Assembly: GCA_001917435.1 (NCBI GenBank)
Contig: MNEA01000165.1
Span: 1-43,669 of the forward strand
Direction: 5' to 3'
DNA: 43,669 bases
Origin: Acidobacteria bacterium 13_2_20CM_2_57_6
Lineage (GTDB): Bacteria > Acidobacteriota > Terriglobia > Acidiferrales > UBA7541
In this document: piece by piece, positions 7,838-18,642 of the stretch
Numbering within the stretch: the first letter of the stretch is position 1
Layout of the letters: every line of letters starts with the position of its first letter
Made by a program: the position numbers and the translations under genes
Notes under the pieces: model-generated
What the model was told of the DNA's origin: nothing
Databases searched by the model: none
Seen by the model: only the letters and a program-made list of their open reading frames with translations

Positions 7838-10522
7838 TCACTCATAGCGCAGGGCGACGATTGGATCGACACGCATGGCCCTCCGCGTAGGGATCCAGCA
7901 AGCCAGCATGGACATGCTAGCGAGCAAGAGCGAAACAGCGGCCAGCGTGAGCGCATCGGTGGGGCTCACTCCGAACAGCAGCGACTGCATGGTTCGAGTC
8001 AGCGCGAGCGAACCGGCAATTCCGATGGCTACGCCAATCGCCGTGGTCCACAGCCCCTGGCCGAGCACGAGACGGAGCACGTCGCCACGTGCAGCGCCGA
8101 GGGCTATGCGCACGCCGATTTCCCGAGTGCGGCGCGTGACGCTGTAAGCCATGACTCCATAGATGCCCGCTACCGCGAGAAGCAACGCGGCTCCAGCGAA
8201 CGCCAAGATCAGAGTGAGATTGAACCGCCGCGTGGCCAGCGAAGAAATGAAGACCTGTGCGAACGTGCGGAACTGTGGCGGAACATCCGGATCGACGCTG
8301 TGGACGATTTCGCGCGCCGTGGAAATCACGCCTTCTGGCGGCAAACTGGTGCGCATCACGATGGTGAAGAGATCGGATGATTGCGGCCGCTGACGGTAGT
8401 TTACGTAAACGGTCGGGCTAGGCGGGGCTTCGAGGCTGTGATTACGGGCGTCGCCGACGATGCCGATGATCGTGAGCAATCGCAGGTCGCCGTCCATGTT
8501 GCCGAATTCAATTGTCCTGCCGAGCGGGTCTTCCTTTGGCCAGCGACTTCGCGCAAGAGCGTCGTTGATTAGAGCGACGTGAGGCGCGCTCATCACATCT
8601 CGATTATCGAAAAACCGGCCACGCAGAAGCGGAATGGCCAGCACGCGGAAGTAATCTTCGCTGGCCACGCAGTAGTCGGCGTAGCCGGTGATGGACGGAT
8701 TGTGAAACAGCCGCTCGAAGTCTTCCATGCGCGCGGGTACATCTCGGGGATTGAGAATCACAAAAGTGCCGTCGGCGAGGAATCCATTCACCAGCGGCAA
8801 CGCGTTGGTACCACCTACAGCTTCGACACCGGGAATAGCACGCAAGCGTTCGAATAAACTGTTGAGCTTGTTGACGTGAAGCGCCTTTGCCGCTTCGTTA
8901 TCCCCAGGGTGTGTAAATGAAAGGTCCATGGTGACGACGTGCTCGGTGCGAAATCCCGGCTCGACGGAAAGAACGCGGATCAGGCTGCGGCCGAGAAGTC
9001 CCGCGCCGACCAGCAGCACCAGCGTAATCGCGAGTTGACCGGCGACGATCGTCTGACCGAATTGGTGCGCGCCCTGACCTCCAATCTGTTCGCGGCCGCC
9101 CTCGGCAAGAGCATCGCGGACATCACCTGCGGTAGCGCGAATCGCAGTGAAGGTTCCGAGGGCCGTGGCCATGACGCACGACAAGCCCACAGCAAACAAC
9201 AGCACGGGCATGTTGACGGAGATGGAGTCGAGGCGCGGCAGATTCCTGGGAGCCAGCGCCAAAAGAACATTCACGCCCCAGCGAGCCGCGAGCCCCCCAG
9301 CGATCCCGCTGAGCGCGCAAAGTAAAGCCGACTCGATCAGAAATTGAAAAACCAAGCGGCGCCTATCGGCGCCGAGGGCCGCGCGGATGGCCAGTTCGCG
9401 ATCACGGCGCGCCGCCTGCGCCAAAAGAAGATTGGCCACATTGGCGCACGCCACCAGCAAGAGAAAACCGACGGCGCCGAGCAAAAGAAGCAACGCGGCG
9501 CGCACGTTGGAGGTTATCGCATCTCTCAAGCGGTCGGCCGCGGCGTCAGTCATGTCGATGTCCTGGCCGTATTGCTGCTTCAGCCGATGAGCGATGGCCG
9601 AAAATTCGGCGCGCGCTTGCGAGAGTGTTACGCCTTCGCGCAGTCGGCCGAAGATGTGCCAGTTGTGCGCGGTACGGCTGGAGTTGTCCGGCGGATAGAG
9701 TTCACGCGGAATCCAGAGGTCGGCTGCATCCGGGAAACGAAAACCTTGCGGCATCACGCCGATGACCGAAAAAACCTTGTGATCCGCGACGGGTTTGAAT
9801 TTGGAGAGTTCGTTCGAAGCGCCGAGATGCTGCTCCCAATAGGCGTGGCTAACCAACAATACCGGCGCCGCGCCTTCGCGCTGATCTTCCGGGTTGAAAC
9901 TCCTTCCAAGAAGCGGCGAGACGCCTATCACCTTAAAGAAATCCCGGGAAACTTCGGCGGCAACGGTTCGGATGGGTTCTGTCCCGCCAGTAATAGTCAA
10001 AGGTCCGGCGTTGCATTCTGCCAAAGCCGCGAGGGATTGCGAGGCGCTCCGCATGTCTGAGAAATTGGGCTCGGGAAAGTTCATCCGGTGACCCGTGGCA
10101 TCGAGCTCCCACATCTGGAGGATCTGGTCGGGATTGGGGTAAGGAAGAGGCCGCAGGAGAACGCCATAGACGACGCTGAATATGGCGGTGGTCGCGGCGA
10201 TGCCGACCACCAAGGTCAGAATGGCAATCGCCGTAAAGCCGGGATTTTTCAGAAGCATGCGAAAAGCAAATCGCAGATCCTGCAGAAGAGTATCGAGAAG
10301 AGGAAGTCCCCGGCGGTCGCGAACCATTTCTTTGGTTTGCTCGACGCCGCCAAGTTTCATGAGCGCTTGGCGGCGGGCTTCTGCAGCGTTCATGCCGGCG
10401 CGGAGATTGTCTTCAATGTGCAGTTGGAGATGACTGTCCATCTCGGCGTCGAGATCTTTTTCTCGGCGCTGTTTGCGGAAGAGTCCGCCGAATCGCAACA
10501 GCCATGCGCGAAATTTATTCAT
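7838..10522 (-). CDS. ADOP-1: acidobacterial duplicated orphan permease (FtsX/MacB-like)
   Basis: 894 residues from the ATG at 10522, preceded by GAAGG four bases upstream; an ATG five codons earlier lacks spacing. Domains in order: a charged N-terminal region of about 75 residues with the paralog signature [18 protein letters not shown] and LGGVEQTKE, a first membrane helix after RMLLKNPGFTAIAILTL, a large periplasmic MacB-type domain, an FtsX unit of three helices, a second periplasmic region and a second FtsX unit ending [15 protein letters not shown]. The family is known from Acidobacteria as expanded permeases lacking a cognate ATPase gene; the substrate is unknown. It is last in the array and is separated from ADOP-2 by 161 nt. 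Confidence 0.9.
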   Translation of the reverse strand: MNKFRAWLLRFGGLFRKQRREKDLDAEMDSHLQLHIEDNLRAGMNAAEARRQALMKLGGVEQTKEMVRDRRGLPLLDTLLQDLRFAFRMLLKNPGFTAIAILTLVVGIAATTAIFSVVYGVLLRPLPYPNPDQILQMWELDATGHRMNFPEPNFSDMRSASQSLAALAECNAGPLTITGGTEPIRTVAAEVSRDFFKVIGVSPLLGRSFNPEDQREGAAPVLLVSHAYWEQHLGASNELSKFKPVADHKVFSVIGVMPQGFRFPDAADLWIPRELYPPDNSSRTAHNWHIFGRLREGVTLSQARAEFSAIAHRLKQQYGQDIDMTDAAADRLRDAITSNVRAALLLLLGAVGFLLLVACANVANLLLAQAARRDRELAIRAALGADRRRLVFQFLIESALLCALSGIAGGLAARWGVNVLLALAPRNLPRLDSISVNMPVLLFAVGLSCVMATALGTFTAIRATAGDVRDALAEGGREQIGGQGAHQFGQTIVAGQLAITLVLLVGAGLLGRSLIRVLSVEPGFRTEHVVTMDLSFTHPGDNEAAKALHVNKLNSLFERLRAIPGVEAVGGTNALPLVNGFLADGTFVILNPRDVPARMEDFERLFHNPSITGYADYCVASEDYFRVLAIPLLRGRFFDNRDVMSAPHVALINDALARSRWPKEDPLGRTIEFGNMDGDLRLLTIIGIVGDARNHSLEAPPSPTVYVNYRQRPQSSDLFTIVMRTSLPPEGVISTAREIVHSVDPDVPPQFRTFAQVFISSLATRRFNLTLILAFAGAALLLAVAGIYGVMAYSVTRRTREIGVRIALGAARGDVLRLVLGQGLWTTAIGVAIGIAGSLALTRTMQSLLFGVSPTDALTLAAVSLLLASMSMLACWIPTRRAMRVDPIVALRYE

Positions 10523-10683
10523 GATGCCTTCTGCCATCCTTCTTTTTTCAAATTCTTACTTCTTACTCCTTACTTCAGGACTTGGAAAACTATTCCTTAG
10601 AAAATAGCCATAACTCCTTTGCTTTCAATGGGCACGTTGCGGCTATTTTCATAGTTCGCTTGTGACGCCGAAGGCGGCATGAG
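10523..10683. other. Spacer between ADOP-1 and ADOP-2 with an inverted repeat
   Basis: The minus strand near 10545-10577 shows AAGTAAG-type micro-repeats. A perfect 10-bp inverted repeat GAAAATAGCC (10600-10609) / GGCTATTTTC (10641-10650) encloses 31 nt. No coding frame. It is the only long spacer in the array and could contain a secondary promoter or a transcript-processing site for ADOP-1. Confidence 0.4.
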
Positions 10684-13326
10684 TTATTCATAACGCAGCG
10701 CCGCCAGGGGATCGACGCGCGTCGCGCGGTGCGCCGGAATGTAGCCGGCGGTGAGCACGGCGGCGAACAAAATGATCGGGACTCCCGCCAACACGACGGG
10801 GTCACCGGGGCTCGTGCCGTAGATCAGACCGGCGAGGAAGCGGGCGCCGGCGATCGCGGCCGGCAAGCCAATGGCAAAGGCCGCAGCAGAAATGAGCAAG
10901 CCATGCCGCGAGGCCAGCCACAAGATGTCTTCTCGCTGCGCGCCCATGGCGATGCGCACGCCGAACTCGTTAGTTCGTTCGCCCACGGTGTAGGCCATTA
11001 TCCCGTATATGCCAACGACTGCAACCGCGAGAGCGATGAGCCCAAGGATGCCCATCATCGCCCCGGTATAACCCAGACCCACAGTCGATTCATGGATGGC
11101 TACGTCCAGCGGCTTTAGATCGAAGGCAGGCAGTTCAGGATCGATGGACGCGATTCGCGCACGCGTGGCTTGTCCCAATGAAGTGGGATCGCCCACGGTG
11201 CGGATGCCAAGGAGGGACGCCGCCTGAGGGGCCTGGGTAAGGGGACGATAAATCGTCGGCGGAGGGACTTGGTTCGTCCAGTCATAGAGCACATCGGCGG
11301 TGATACCAACCACGGTTAACCAAGGACCAGAATCGGCCGGCCCGCCAATGCGAATCTGCTTGCCCAGAGCGCTTTCTCCGGGCCAGTAGCGTTGCGCAAG
11401 TTTTTGGCTGACAAGGGCGACCGGTTGGGTGGCTTCACGGTCGTCCGAAGTGAATTCACGGCCAGCTAGCAGCGCCACATGCATCAAGCCCAAATACTCG
11501 GGACTGATTGTCTGCATGTCGGCCCACGGTGAATGCCGCAGGTCGGGGGCCACACGGCCCAACACTTGGAAATAGCCCCAAATCGCGCCGTTGTTGCTCA
11601 GGGGATAGCAACTGAAGGCTGCCACGGATTGCGCCCCAGGAAGGGAACTGAGATCGGCAAGCGCTTTGCGATAGAAGGCGAGGCGCTCCCCAGTTTGCGG
11701 ATACTTTGCAGCGGGGAGATTCACGCCGAGTATCAAAACACGTTCGGGAGAGTACGCTTCCGCCGAGCCAGTCATCTGGCGAAAGCCTTTGATCAGCAGG
11801 GCCGCGCCAACCACCAAGACCAGCGCAACAGCGACTTGCGCGGTGACGAAGGCGCTGCGCAAGCGGCGCGTCCCGCGGCCAACTGTTGCGCCGCGGCCGC
11901 CTTCTCTCAAGCCGTCGGTCGTGTGGTGCTTTGAGCTTGCAACCGCGGGCAAAATTCCGGCCAGGATTCCCGAAATCAGCGCGGCAGCCATGGTGAAGAA
12001 GAGGGCTCCAGCGTCCAAGCGAATCTTGTCGAAACCGGCCCACAAGCGCACGACGTACGGCGGCATTTTCGATATACAGAGCCACAGGCAAAATTTCGCG
12101 AACAGAAGTCCCGCCGCGGCGCCAAGAAGCGCAAGCAGGATGCTTTCCGTCAACATCTGGCGCACGAGCCTCGCGCGGCCAGCGCCAAACGCTTCGCGAA
12201 TAGCCAGCTCCGAGCGGCGGGAAGAGGCGCGGGTGAACTGCAGGTTGGCAACGTTGGCGCAGGCCACAAGCAAGACGATGCCAACGACGGCGAGCATCAG
12301 AACGGTGTAGGCGCGAGTGATGCTGCCCTCGACGTATTCCACCAGTGGCAGAACGTCAAACTGGCGGTCTTTGTTCGTATTCGGGTAGGCGTCAGCAAGC
12401 TGGCGCCCGAGCAGAGTCATCTCCGCCCGCGCCGTGGAAAGACTGACATTGTCCTTGAGGCGCGCAACCAGGTGAAGGGAATTGGCGGCACGATTCACTT
12501 TTTCCTTTGGGGACAATGCCAGCGGGATCCACAGATCAGTGGGCACAGGGAATTCCACGCTGCGGTCCATCACGCCAATCATCGTGTAGGGCTTGCCGTC
12601 AATGTTGACAGTCTTCCCCAACGCGACGGGATCCGCTCCGAACCGGCGCTGCCAGAGCCGGTAACTTAAGATGGCCACTTGATCGTGGCCCGGCTCGTCC
12701 TCGCCGATAAGGAACCCGCGGCCCCGCACGGGAGCGACTCCCAAAGCAGTGAAGAAGCCTGCGGTGACTGCCGCGCCGTAAACACGCTCTGGCTCACCAG
12801 AGCCGGTCAGATTCATATCGCTTGCGCGATACGCGGCAAGCTGTTCGAAAGACTGGCCTTGGGTCTTGCAGTCCAAATAGTCGGCAGCAGCCACGGGGCT
12901 CTTTTGCCCCGTCGTGATGGCGACCAGACGGTGGAGATTGGGCAAAGAAAGCGGCCGCACCAAGAAAGCCTCGGCGAGGCTGAAGACAGCGGTATTCACG
13001 CCAATGCCGAGAGCCAAAGTCAGCACCGCGACAAAGGTAAAGCCGGGGTTCTTGAGCAGCATGCGAACGCCGTAACGGATGTCTTGCAGAAGAGATTCGA
13101 GAAGAGGCAAGGCGCGGAGATCACGAACCATTTCTTTGGTTTGCTCGACGCCGCCGAGTTTGATCAAGGCTTGCCGCTGGGCTTCTGCGCGGCTCATGCC
13201 GGCGTGGAGATTGTCTTCGATGTGCAACTGGAGATGGCTGTCCATTTCGGCTGAGAGATCGCGGTCTCGCCGTTCCTTTTGAAATAATTCGCCGAGCCGG
13301 AACAGCCATGCACGAAATCTATTCAT
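10684..13326 (-). CDS. ADOP-2: acidobacterial duplicated orphan permease
   Basis: 880 residues from the ATG at 13326, with GAGGG four bases upstream; an ATG nine codons earlier is in the conserved untranslated leader. N-terminal ADOP domain (MNRFRAWLFRLGELF, EMDSHLQLHIEDNLHAGM), first helix after RYGVRMLLKNPGFTFVAVLTL, MacB-type periplasmic domain, central FtsX helices (VLMLAVVGIVLLVACANVANL), second periplasmic region and final FtsX unit with YTVGERTNEFGVRIAMGAQ, ending RRATRVDPLAALRYE. The N- and C-termini are close to ADOP-1 and ADOP-3 while the periplasmic parts differ. Third permease in transcription order. No ATPase partner in the window. Confidence 0.9.
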   Translation of the reverse strand: MNRFRAWLFRLGELFQKERRDRDLSAEMDSHLQLHIEDNLHAGMSRAEAQRQALIKLGGVEQTKEMVRDLRALPLLESLLQDIRYGVRMLLKNPGFTFVAVLTLALGIGVNTAVFSLAEAFLVRPLSLPNLHRLVAITTGQKSPVAAADYLDCKTQGQSFEQLAAYRASDMNLTGSGEPERVYGAAVTAGFFTALGVAPVRGRGFLIGEDEPGHDQVAILSYRLWQRRFGADPVALGKTVNIDGKPYTMIGVMDRSVEFPVPTDLWIPLALSPKEKVNRAANSLHLVARLKDNVSLSTARAEMTLLGRQLADAYPNTNKDRQFDVLPLVEYVEGSITRAYTVLMLAVVGIVLLVACANVANLQFTRASSRRSELAIREAFGAGRARLVRQMLTESILLALLGAAAGLLFAKFCLWLCISKMPPYVVRLWAGFDKIRLDAGALFFTMAAALISGILAGILPAVASSKHHTTDGLREGGRGATVGRGTRRLRSAFVTAQVAVALVLVVGAALLIKGFRQMTGSAEAYSPERVLILGVNLPAAKYPQTGERLAFYRKALADLSSLPGAQSVAAFSCYPLSNNGAIWGYFQVLGRVAPDLRHSPWADMQTISPEYLGLMHVALLAGREFTSDDREATQPVALVSQKLAQRYWPGESALGKQIRIGGPADSGPWLTVVGITADVLYDWTNQVPPPTIYRPLTQAPQAASLLGIRTVGDPTSLGQATRARIASIDPELPAFDLKPLDVAIHESTVGLGYTGAMMGILGLIALAVAVVGIYGIMAYTVGERTNEFGVRIAMGAQREDILWLASRHGLLISAAAFAIGLPAAIAGARFLAGLIYGTSPGDPVVLAGVPIILFAAVLTAGYIPAHRATRVDPLAALRYE

Positions 13327-13384
13327 ATCGCCCTCTGCCACTCGCGACTTCACCTACCAACTTTCTTTCTCCAACATAAGAAAA
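13327..13384. repeat. Conserved inter-ADOP junction, copy A
   Basis: This 58-nt spacer between ADOP-2 and ADOP-3 is nearly identical to the spacer at 16043-16096. Both contain CCTCTGCCACTCGCGACTTC and AACATAAGAAAATCATTCA (plus strand). It marks the unit boundary of the tandem duplication that made the array. Confidence 0.75.
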
Positions 13385-16042
13385 TCATTCAGAGCGCAGC
13401 GCCACGATGGGATCGACGCGCATAGCCCGCCGCGCGGGGAAGTAGCAAGCCAGCAGCGCAACACAACCAAGAAGCAAAGTGACGCACACAAAAGTAAGCG
13501 GGTCGGCGGGCTGTACGCCGTAAAGCAAGCTGGTCATGAGCCGCGTCAGCGCAAAGGCCCCTGCGACTCCGAGAATCACACCGAGTGCCGCGTACCCCAC
13601 GCCTTGGCCCAGCAGCAGGCGCACAACTTCCCCACGCTGCGCACCCAGGGCGACGCGGATACCGATTTCGCGTGTTCGTTGTGCCACGCTGTACGCCATA
13701 ACGCCATAAATTCCTACCGCCGCCAGCAGCAGCGCGAGCGCGGCGAATAAACCAAACAGCGATAAGTTGAACCGCTGTGGCGCCACGGAAATGCTGCGCA
13801 CCTGCTCCAAGCTGCGCAGCCGCGACACGGGCAGATTCGGATCCACTTCGCGCATCGCGGCACGAATTGAAGAAGCAATATTCATAGCATCTCCATTCGC
13901 GCGCACCACCCAGTCGCGGAGCAGGTAATTCGAATCGTCGGCTTGCGAAATGGGGAGGTACATAGTCGGCCGCGGCGGCGTAAGTACATCGAATTCGCGA
14001 ATATCGCCGACGACTCCTGCAATGGTCCACCATGGATATGGATCGTCGGCGGTGCCAAGTTTGATGCGCTTTCTGAGCGGATCTTCGCCGGGCCAATAGG
14101 TTCGGGCCATGGCTTCGTTAATGATGACGACGCGCTGGGCTTGCGGGGTGTCTTGCCAGGAAAAATCTCTTCCGCTGCGCAGAGGAATCTGGAGGGATGC
14201 GAAATATCCTGGAGTCACAGCGTCGTAACCGGCCATCGGGATTTGTCCGGCAGACGGCGGGATGCGGCCCTCGATGGAAAAGCCTTTGCTGCCACGAGAA
14301 TTAGTCAGCGGAATGAAACTTACGGCCGCGGCGGACTTCACTCCAGGCAGTGCTTGGATGTGCTTGATGGCTTGCTGGTAAAACGCCGTGCGCCCCGCCA
14401 ACTGCGAATATTTTTCTCCGCGAGGAATCACACGAAACGTAAGGACACCGCGTGGCTGGAAACCGAGCGGCACGCTCTCCAGGATTAGGAAACTGCGAAG
14501 GAGGAGCCCGGCACCGATCACCACGACGACGCCGAGCGCGGTCTCGAGAATTACGAGCAGATTGCGCGTTCGCAAGCGCGCGCCGCCTGCAGACTCGCGC
14601 GTACCTTCCTTCAAAGAATCATTGACGTTGCCGCGCGCAGCATGAAGCGCGGGCAGCACGCCGAAAATAAAGCCCGCAAGAAGAGAAATCGCCAGGCTGA
14701 AGACAAAAACCGAAGCGTCTACCTGGATTTCGTCCAGGCGTGGGATGTGCGGCGGGCTCAGCAGTTTGAGCGCGAGGATTCCCCATCGGGCAAACACTAG
14801 ACCGAGCACGCAGCCCAATACGGCGAGCAGCGCGCTTTCCGTCAATAGCTGGCGAAGAATTCTCGTCCTGCCTGCCCCCAGGGCGATTCGAATCCCGATT
14901 TCACGATGGCGTGCCGATGCGCGTCCCAGTAGCAGGCTGGCGACGTTGGCGCAAACGATCAGCAAGACGAATCCTACCGCACCAAAAAGAGTAACCAATA
15001 CCGGACGCACTGGGCCGGCGATTTCTTCGAAGAGCGGGACCACATTCGCCTTGACGCCGGTATTGGTGTCCGGATAGAGCTCCGTGAGATGCTGCGCGAT
15101 CCGATTTAATTCGCCTTGCGCTTGCGCAGCCGTCACAAGCTGTTTGAGCCGCGCGGTGACGAGCAGATTGTGGCTCCCATGATTGGCGAGGTCCTGGGGA
15201 GTCAGGGCGATAGGCACCCAAAGCTGGTCGTCTGGATCAGGGAAATGAAAAGCCGGCGGCATGACGCCGACGACGGCATAGCTCTCGCCATCGAGCAGAA
15301 TGGTTGTGCCCAGAATTTGCGCATCCGAGCCAAAGCGGCTCTTCCACAAACCGTCGCTCATCACCACGACATGCTGGCCAGCGGGCTGGTCGTCCTCTGC
15401 TGTAAAGACGCGGCCAATGGCGGCATTCAACTGCAAAACGGAGAACAGGCTTGCGGAAACTTGCTCGCCTTCGACGCGTACCGGCTCGCCCGAGCCAGTA
15501 AGATTAAAACTGCGGTTGCGGTAGGCCCCGATATTCTCGAAAACGGTATTTTGATTTTTCCAGTCAGAAAAATTGCCAGGTGATGGATTGTTCTCATCAT
15601 TCTGATAATTTGGCAAGAAGACTTTTTCCCATACCATCACCAGGCGGTGCGATTCGGGATAAGGCAGCGGTTTGAGGAGCACGGCATGAACCACAGAGAA
15701 GATGGCAGCGTTCGCTCCCACGCCGAGAGCAAGAGTGAGAACGACAACAGCGGTGAAGCCGGGATTCTTGCGCAGCATGCGAACGCCGTAGCGGGTGTCT
15801 TGCAGGAGCATCTCCAAAATGGGCAGGCTGCGGCCGTCGCGAACAGATTCTTTGGTTTGTTCGATGCCGCCGAGTTTGATGAGGGCCTGGCGGCGGGCTT
15901 CTGCGGGGCTCATGCCGGCGCGGAGATTGTCTTCGATATGCATTTGGAGATGGCTGTCCATCTCCGCAGAGAAATCCCGGTCTCGGCGCTGTTTGCGGAA
16001 GAGTCCGCCGAATCGCAACAGCCATGCGCGAAGTTTATTCAT
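13385..16042 (-). CDS. ADOP-3: acidobacterial duplicated orphan permease
   Basis: 885 residues from the ATG at 16042, preceded by GAGGG as in ADOP-2. N-terminal signature [20 protein letters not shown], nearly the same as ADOP-1. Then [18 protein letters not shown], the first helix after [17 protein letters not shown], the MacB-like periplasmic domain, FtsX block 1 ([20 protein letters not shown]), periplasmic part 2 and FtsX block 2 ([20 protein letters not shown]), ending [15 protein letters not shown]. It lies second among the permeases of the PadR-led array, 54 nt after ADOP-4. The periplasmic domain is its own, suggesting that each copy meets a different ligand or partner; that is inference. 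Confidence 0.9.
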   Translation of the reverse strand: MNKLRAWLLRFGGLFRKQRRDRDFSAEMDSHLQMHIEDNLRAGMSPAEARRQALIKLGGIEQTKESVRDGRSLPILEMLLQDTRYGVRMLRKNPGFTAVVVLTLALGVGANAAIFSVVHAVLLKPLPYPESHRLVMVWEKVFLPNYQNDENNPSPGNFSDWKNQNTVFENIGAYRNRSFNLTGSGEPVRVEGEQVSASLFSVLQLNAAIGRVFTAEDDQPAGQHVVVMSDGLWKSRFGSDAQILGTTILLDGESYAVVGVMPPAFHFPDPDDQLWVPIALTPQDLANHGSHNLLVTARLKQLVTAAQAQGELNRIAQHLTELYPDTNTGVKANVVPLFEEIAGPVRPVLVTLFGAVGFVLLIVCANVASLLLGRASARHREIGIRIALGAGRTRILRQLLTESALLAVLGCVLGLVFARWGILALKLLSPPHIPRLDEIQVDASVFVFSLAISLLAGFIFGVLPALHAARGNVNDSLKEGTRESAGGARLRTRNLLVILETALGVVVVIGAGLLLRSFLILESVPLGFQPRGVLTFRVIPRGEKYSQLAGRTAFYQQAIKHIQALPGVKSAAAVSFIPLTNSRGSKGFSIEGRIPPSAGQIPMAGYDAVTPGYFASLQIPLRSGRDFSWQDTPQAQRVVIINEAMARTYWPGEDPLRKRIKLGTADDPYPWWTIAGVVGDIREFDVLTPPRPTMYLPISQADDSNYLLRDWVVRANGDAMNIASSIRAAMREVDPNLPVSRLRSLEQVRSISVAPQRFNLSLFGLFAALALLLAAVGIYGVMAYSVAQRTREIGIRVALGAQRGEVVRLLLGQGVGYAALGVILGVAGAFALTRLMTSLLYGVQPADPLTFVCVTLLLGCVALLACYFPARRAMRVDPIVALRSE

Positions 16043-16096
16043 GACGCCCTCTGCCACTCGCGACTTCACCCACCAACTTTCTTCAACATAAGAAAA
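16043..16096. repeat. Conserved inter-ADOP junction, copy B
   Basis: 54-nt spacer between ADOP-3 and ADOP-4, matching the 13327-13384 spacer except for a few substitutions and a 4-nt shortening in the TTTCTT tract. It supports recent tandem duplication or gene conversion within the array. Confidence 0.75.
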
Positions 16097-18642
16097 TCAT
16101 TCATAGCGCAGAGCCACGATGGGATCGACGCGCATTGCGCGACGAGCGGGGACCCAACAAGCCAGGCAACCCACGATTAGAATCAACGCGGCGCCTCCGG
16201 CAAATGTCCAAGGATCGCTGGACTTTACGCCGTACAACTCGCTGGCGATGACGCGAACCGCGCCGAACGCTCCAGCGGCACCGATGGCGGCTCCGCACGC
16301 CACGAGAGTCAATCCCTGACGCAGGACCATGCGCAGCACGTCGGCGCGCGCTGCGCCCAACGCCATGCGCACGCCGATTTCCTGCGTGCGGCGCGCCACG
16401 GAATAGGAAACGACGCCATAAACTCCCAGCAGAGCCAACGTCAGGCCCACACCCGCAAATACGCCAAGCAGCGCCGCGTGCATGCGCTGATCGCCGACGG
16501 ATTCCGCAATCGTCTCCGTCAAGGTACGCCCCACTGGAAAAGAGCAAGGTAGAATTCCGGACTGGCCTCATCCTGTATTCCAACATCCCGGGCATTCGCG
16601 ACGACGCCGACAATTTCATTCCATTGCGGAGTTCCCTTGCCGTCCGTGGACACGCTCAACCGTTTTCCAACGATGTCCAGCGTGCTCCAATATTTTCGGG
16701 CCATCGCTTCATTCACCATGACGACTTTTTGCGTGCCTTGCTGGTCCTGCTCGTCGAACTCACGGCCTCGCACGAGAGAAATGCCTAGCATGTGAAAGTA
16801 GTCCGGCGAGATATATCGCGCGATGACGCTCTCCGTAACCGCCGATTGTTCGGGGAGCGCGCCTTCCAGTTGCAAACCGGAGTGCTCGTACATCATTCCA
16901 TTCAAGATGCCGTGATCGGAAGCTACAACGTCTTGCACTCCCGGCAGGCGGCGAACCTGCGCAAGCATATCTTTCAAACGCACGATCTGGCCGGTGGCGC
17001 TCGACTCCGAATCTTTCTGGTTCCACTGCGACGCCTGCGGCAAGTCAAAGGTGAGAAGATGGTCGGTGCGGAATCCTGGATTCTGGTGCAGCAAATGGGC
17101 CAGCGTTTGCATCATGAGGGTCGAGGCAATCAGCAGAATGAAAGCGAGGGCCACTTCCACGACAACGAGCGCGCTGCCAAATCGTGAAGTGCCGCTGACA
17201 CTTCCCGCGGTCCCTTCTTTCAGGGCTTCGCTCGGAGCCATGCGCGCGGCACGACGCGCCGGAGCGAGACCGAAGACAACGCCTGATAGCAGAGAACTCG
17301 CCAGTGCGAACCACAGTAAAGTCCAATCCGGCGTTATTTCGGCGAGCCGCGGCGTGCCGCTTGGCGCAATCGCGCGAAAAACCCCCACTATGCCGGCAGC
17401 CAGGGCAATTCCTACTGTGCCGCCGAGCAATGCCAGGAGGCAGCTTTCGACCAGGCCTTGCCGCTGCAATCTTCCCGGCGATGCACCCAGCGCGGCGCGA
17501 ACGGCCATTTCACGGTTTCTGCCCCAGCCGCGCGCCATCAGCAGACTCGTCAGGTTTGCACAAGCGATAAGCAGCACGAAGGTGGCCGCCGCCAGCAAGA
17601 CTAGGTAACTTTGCTGCGCATCGTGCACGCGGCTCTCGAGGAGCGGCTCCGCGGAGAGCTTATATCCCTTGCCAAGAGCAGGGTCTAATTTCGCAATACG
17701 CTGCCCGATTGCGCCCAGTCCCGCTTGCAGCGTTTCGAGTTTTTCTCCTTTTCGCAACTTGCCGAGCACTTGAAATCTGAAGAACTTTTGATTCTGCTCG
17801 ATTTCCGGCGTGAGCGAGAGCGGCAACCAGACTTCGGATCTTTCCGGAAACGCAAATCCTTGCGCCGCAACTCCAATGATGGTGTAGACCTCTTTGTCCA
17901 GAATCAGTTTTCGCCCAATCACGCTTGAATCTGTTGCAAAACGAGTGCGCCAGAATGCATCACTGATGACCGCCAGGCGATCTTGTCCGGGCTTGTGATC
18001 CTGTTCCGAAAGCAGGCGCCCTTGCTCCGCGGTTCCTCCAAGTTCTTCGAAGAATCCGTTGGATACGCCCGTCACGCGAAGCACTTCCGGCTGGTCCACA
18101 CCGGTCAACGTCCTGTCTGTCGCCCAGCACGCCGCGGTCTCCTCCAAGAGAGTGGATTGCCCGCGAACTTCCTGGAAAGCCGGCCAGGTCAGCGGGAGCG
18201 TAAAGTTGGGGAACATGGCTGTTTTGGTGTGAAAGGTGACGATGCGCGATGAATCTTTGTACGGAAGCGGACGCAGCACCACGGCATTCACGATGCTGAA
18301 AATGGCGGTGTTCGCGCCGATGCCGAGGGCCAGCGTGAGGGCAGCGACCGCGGTGAAGCCAGGATTTTTTCGCAGCATGCGGAAGGCGAAGCGCAGGTCC
18401 TGGAAGAATGTTTCGAGAAGAGGAAGTCCGCGGCGCTCGCGACAGATTTCCTTGGTTTGTTCGATGCCACCGAGCTTGATCAGCGCTTGCCGACGTGCTT
18501 CTGCGAGACTCATGCCGGCGCGCAGGTTGTCTTCGAGGTGCATCGTGAGATGGGTTTCCATCTCCGCGGAGAGATCGCGATCACGCCGGTCTTTGCGAAA
18601 GAGGCCGGCGAGTCGGAAGAAGAACGCGCGCAGTTGCCTCAT
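16097..18642 (-). pseudogene. ADOP-4: permease broken by internal deletion and frame change
   Basis: The first frame starts at ATG 18642 (AAGGA seven bases upstream) and runs 707 residues through the ADOP N-terminal domain, first helix, MacB-type domain and first FtsX block. It ends at 16519 shortly after SPEFYLALFQ. A second frame (16534 down to 16097) resumes with GRTLTETIAESVGDQRMH and the last FtsX block to [15 protein letters not shown]. Compared with ADOP-3, about 45 residues before RTLTE are missing, and the two halves are out of phase. A deletion of roughly 130 nt, not a multiple of three, explains this. Its start overlaps the PadR stop by 4 nt (ATGA), so it was translationally coupled to the regulator. 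The truncated product would lack the last three helices. Confidence 0.8.
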
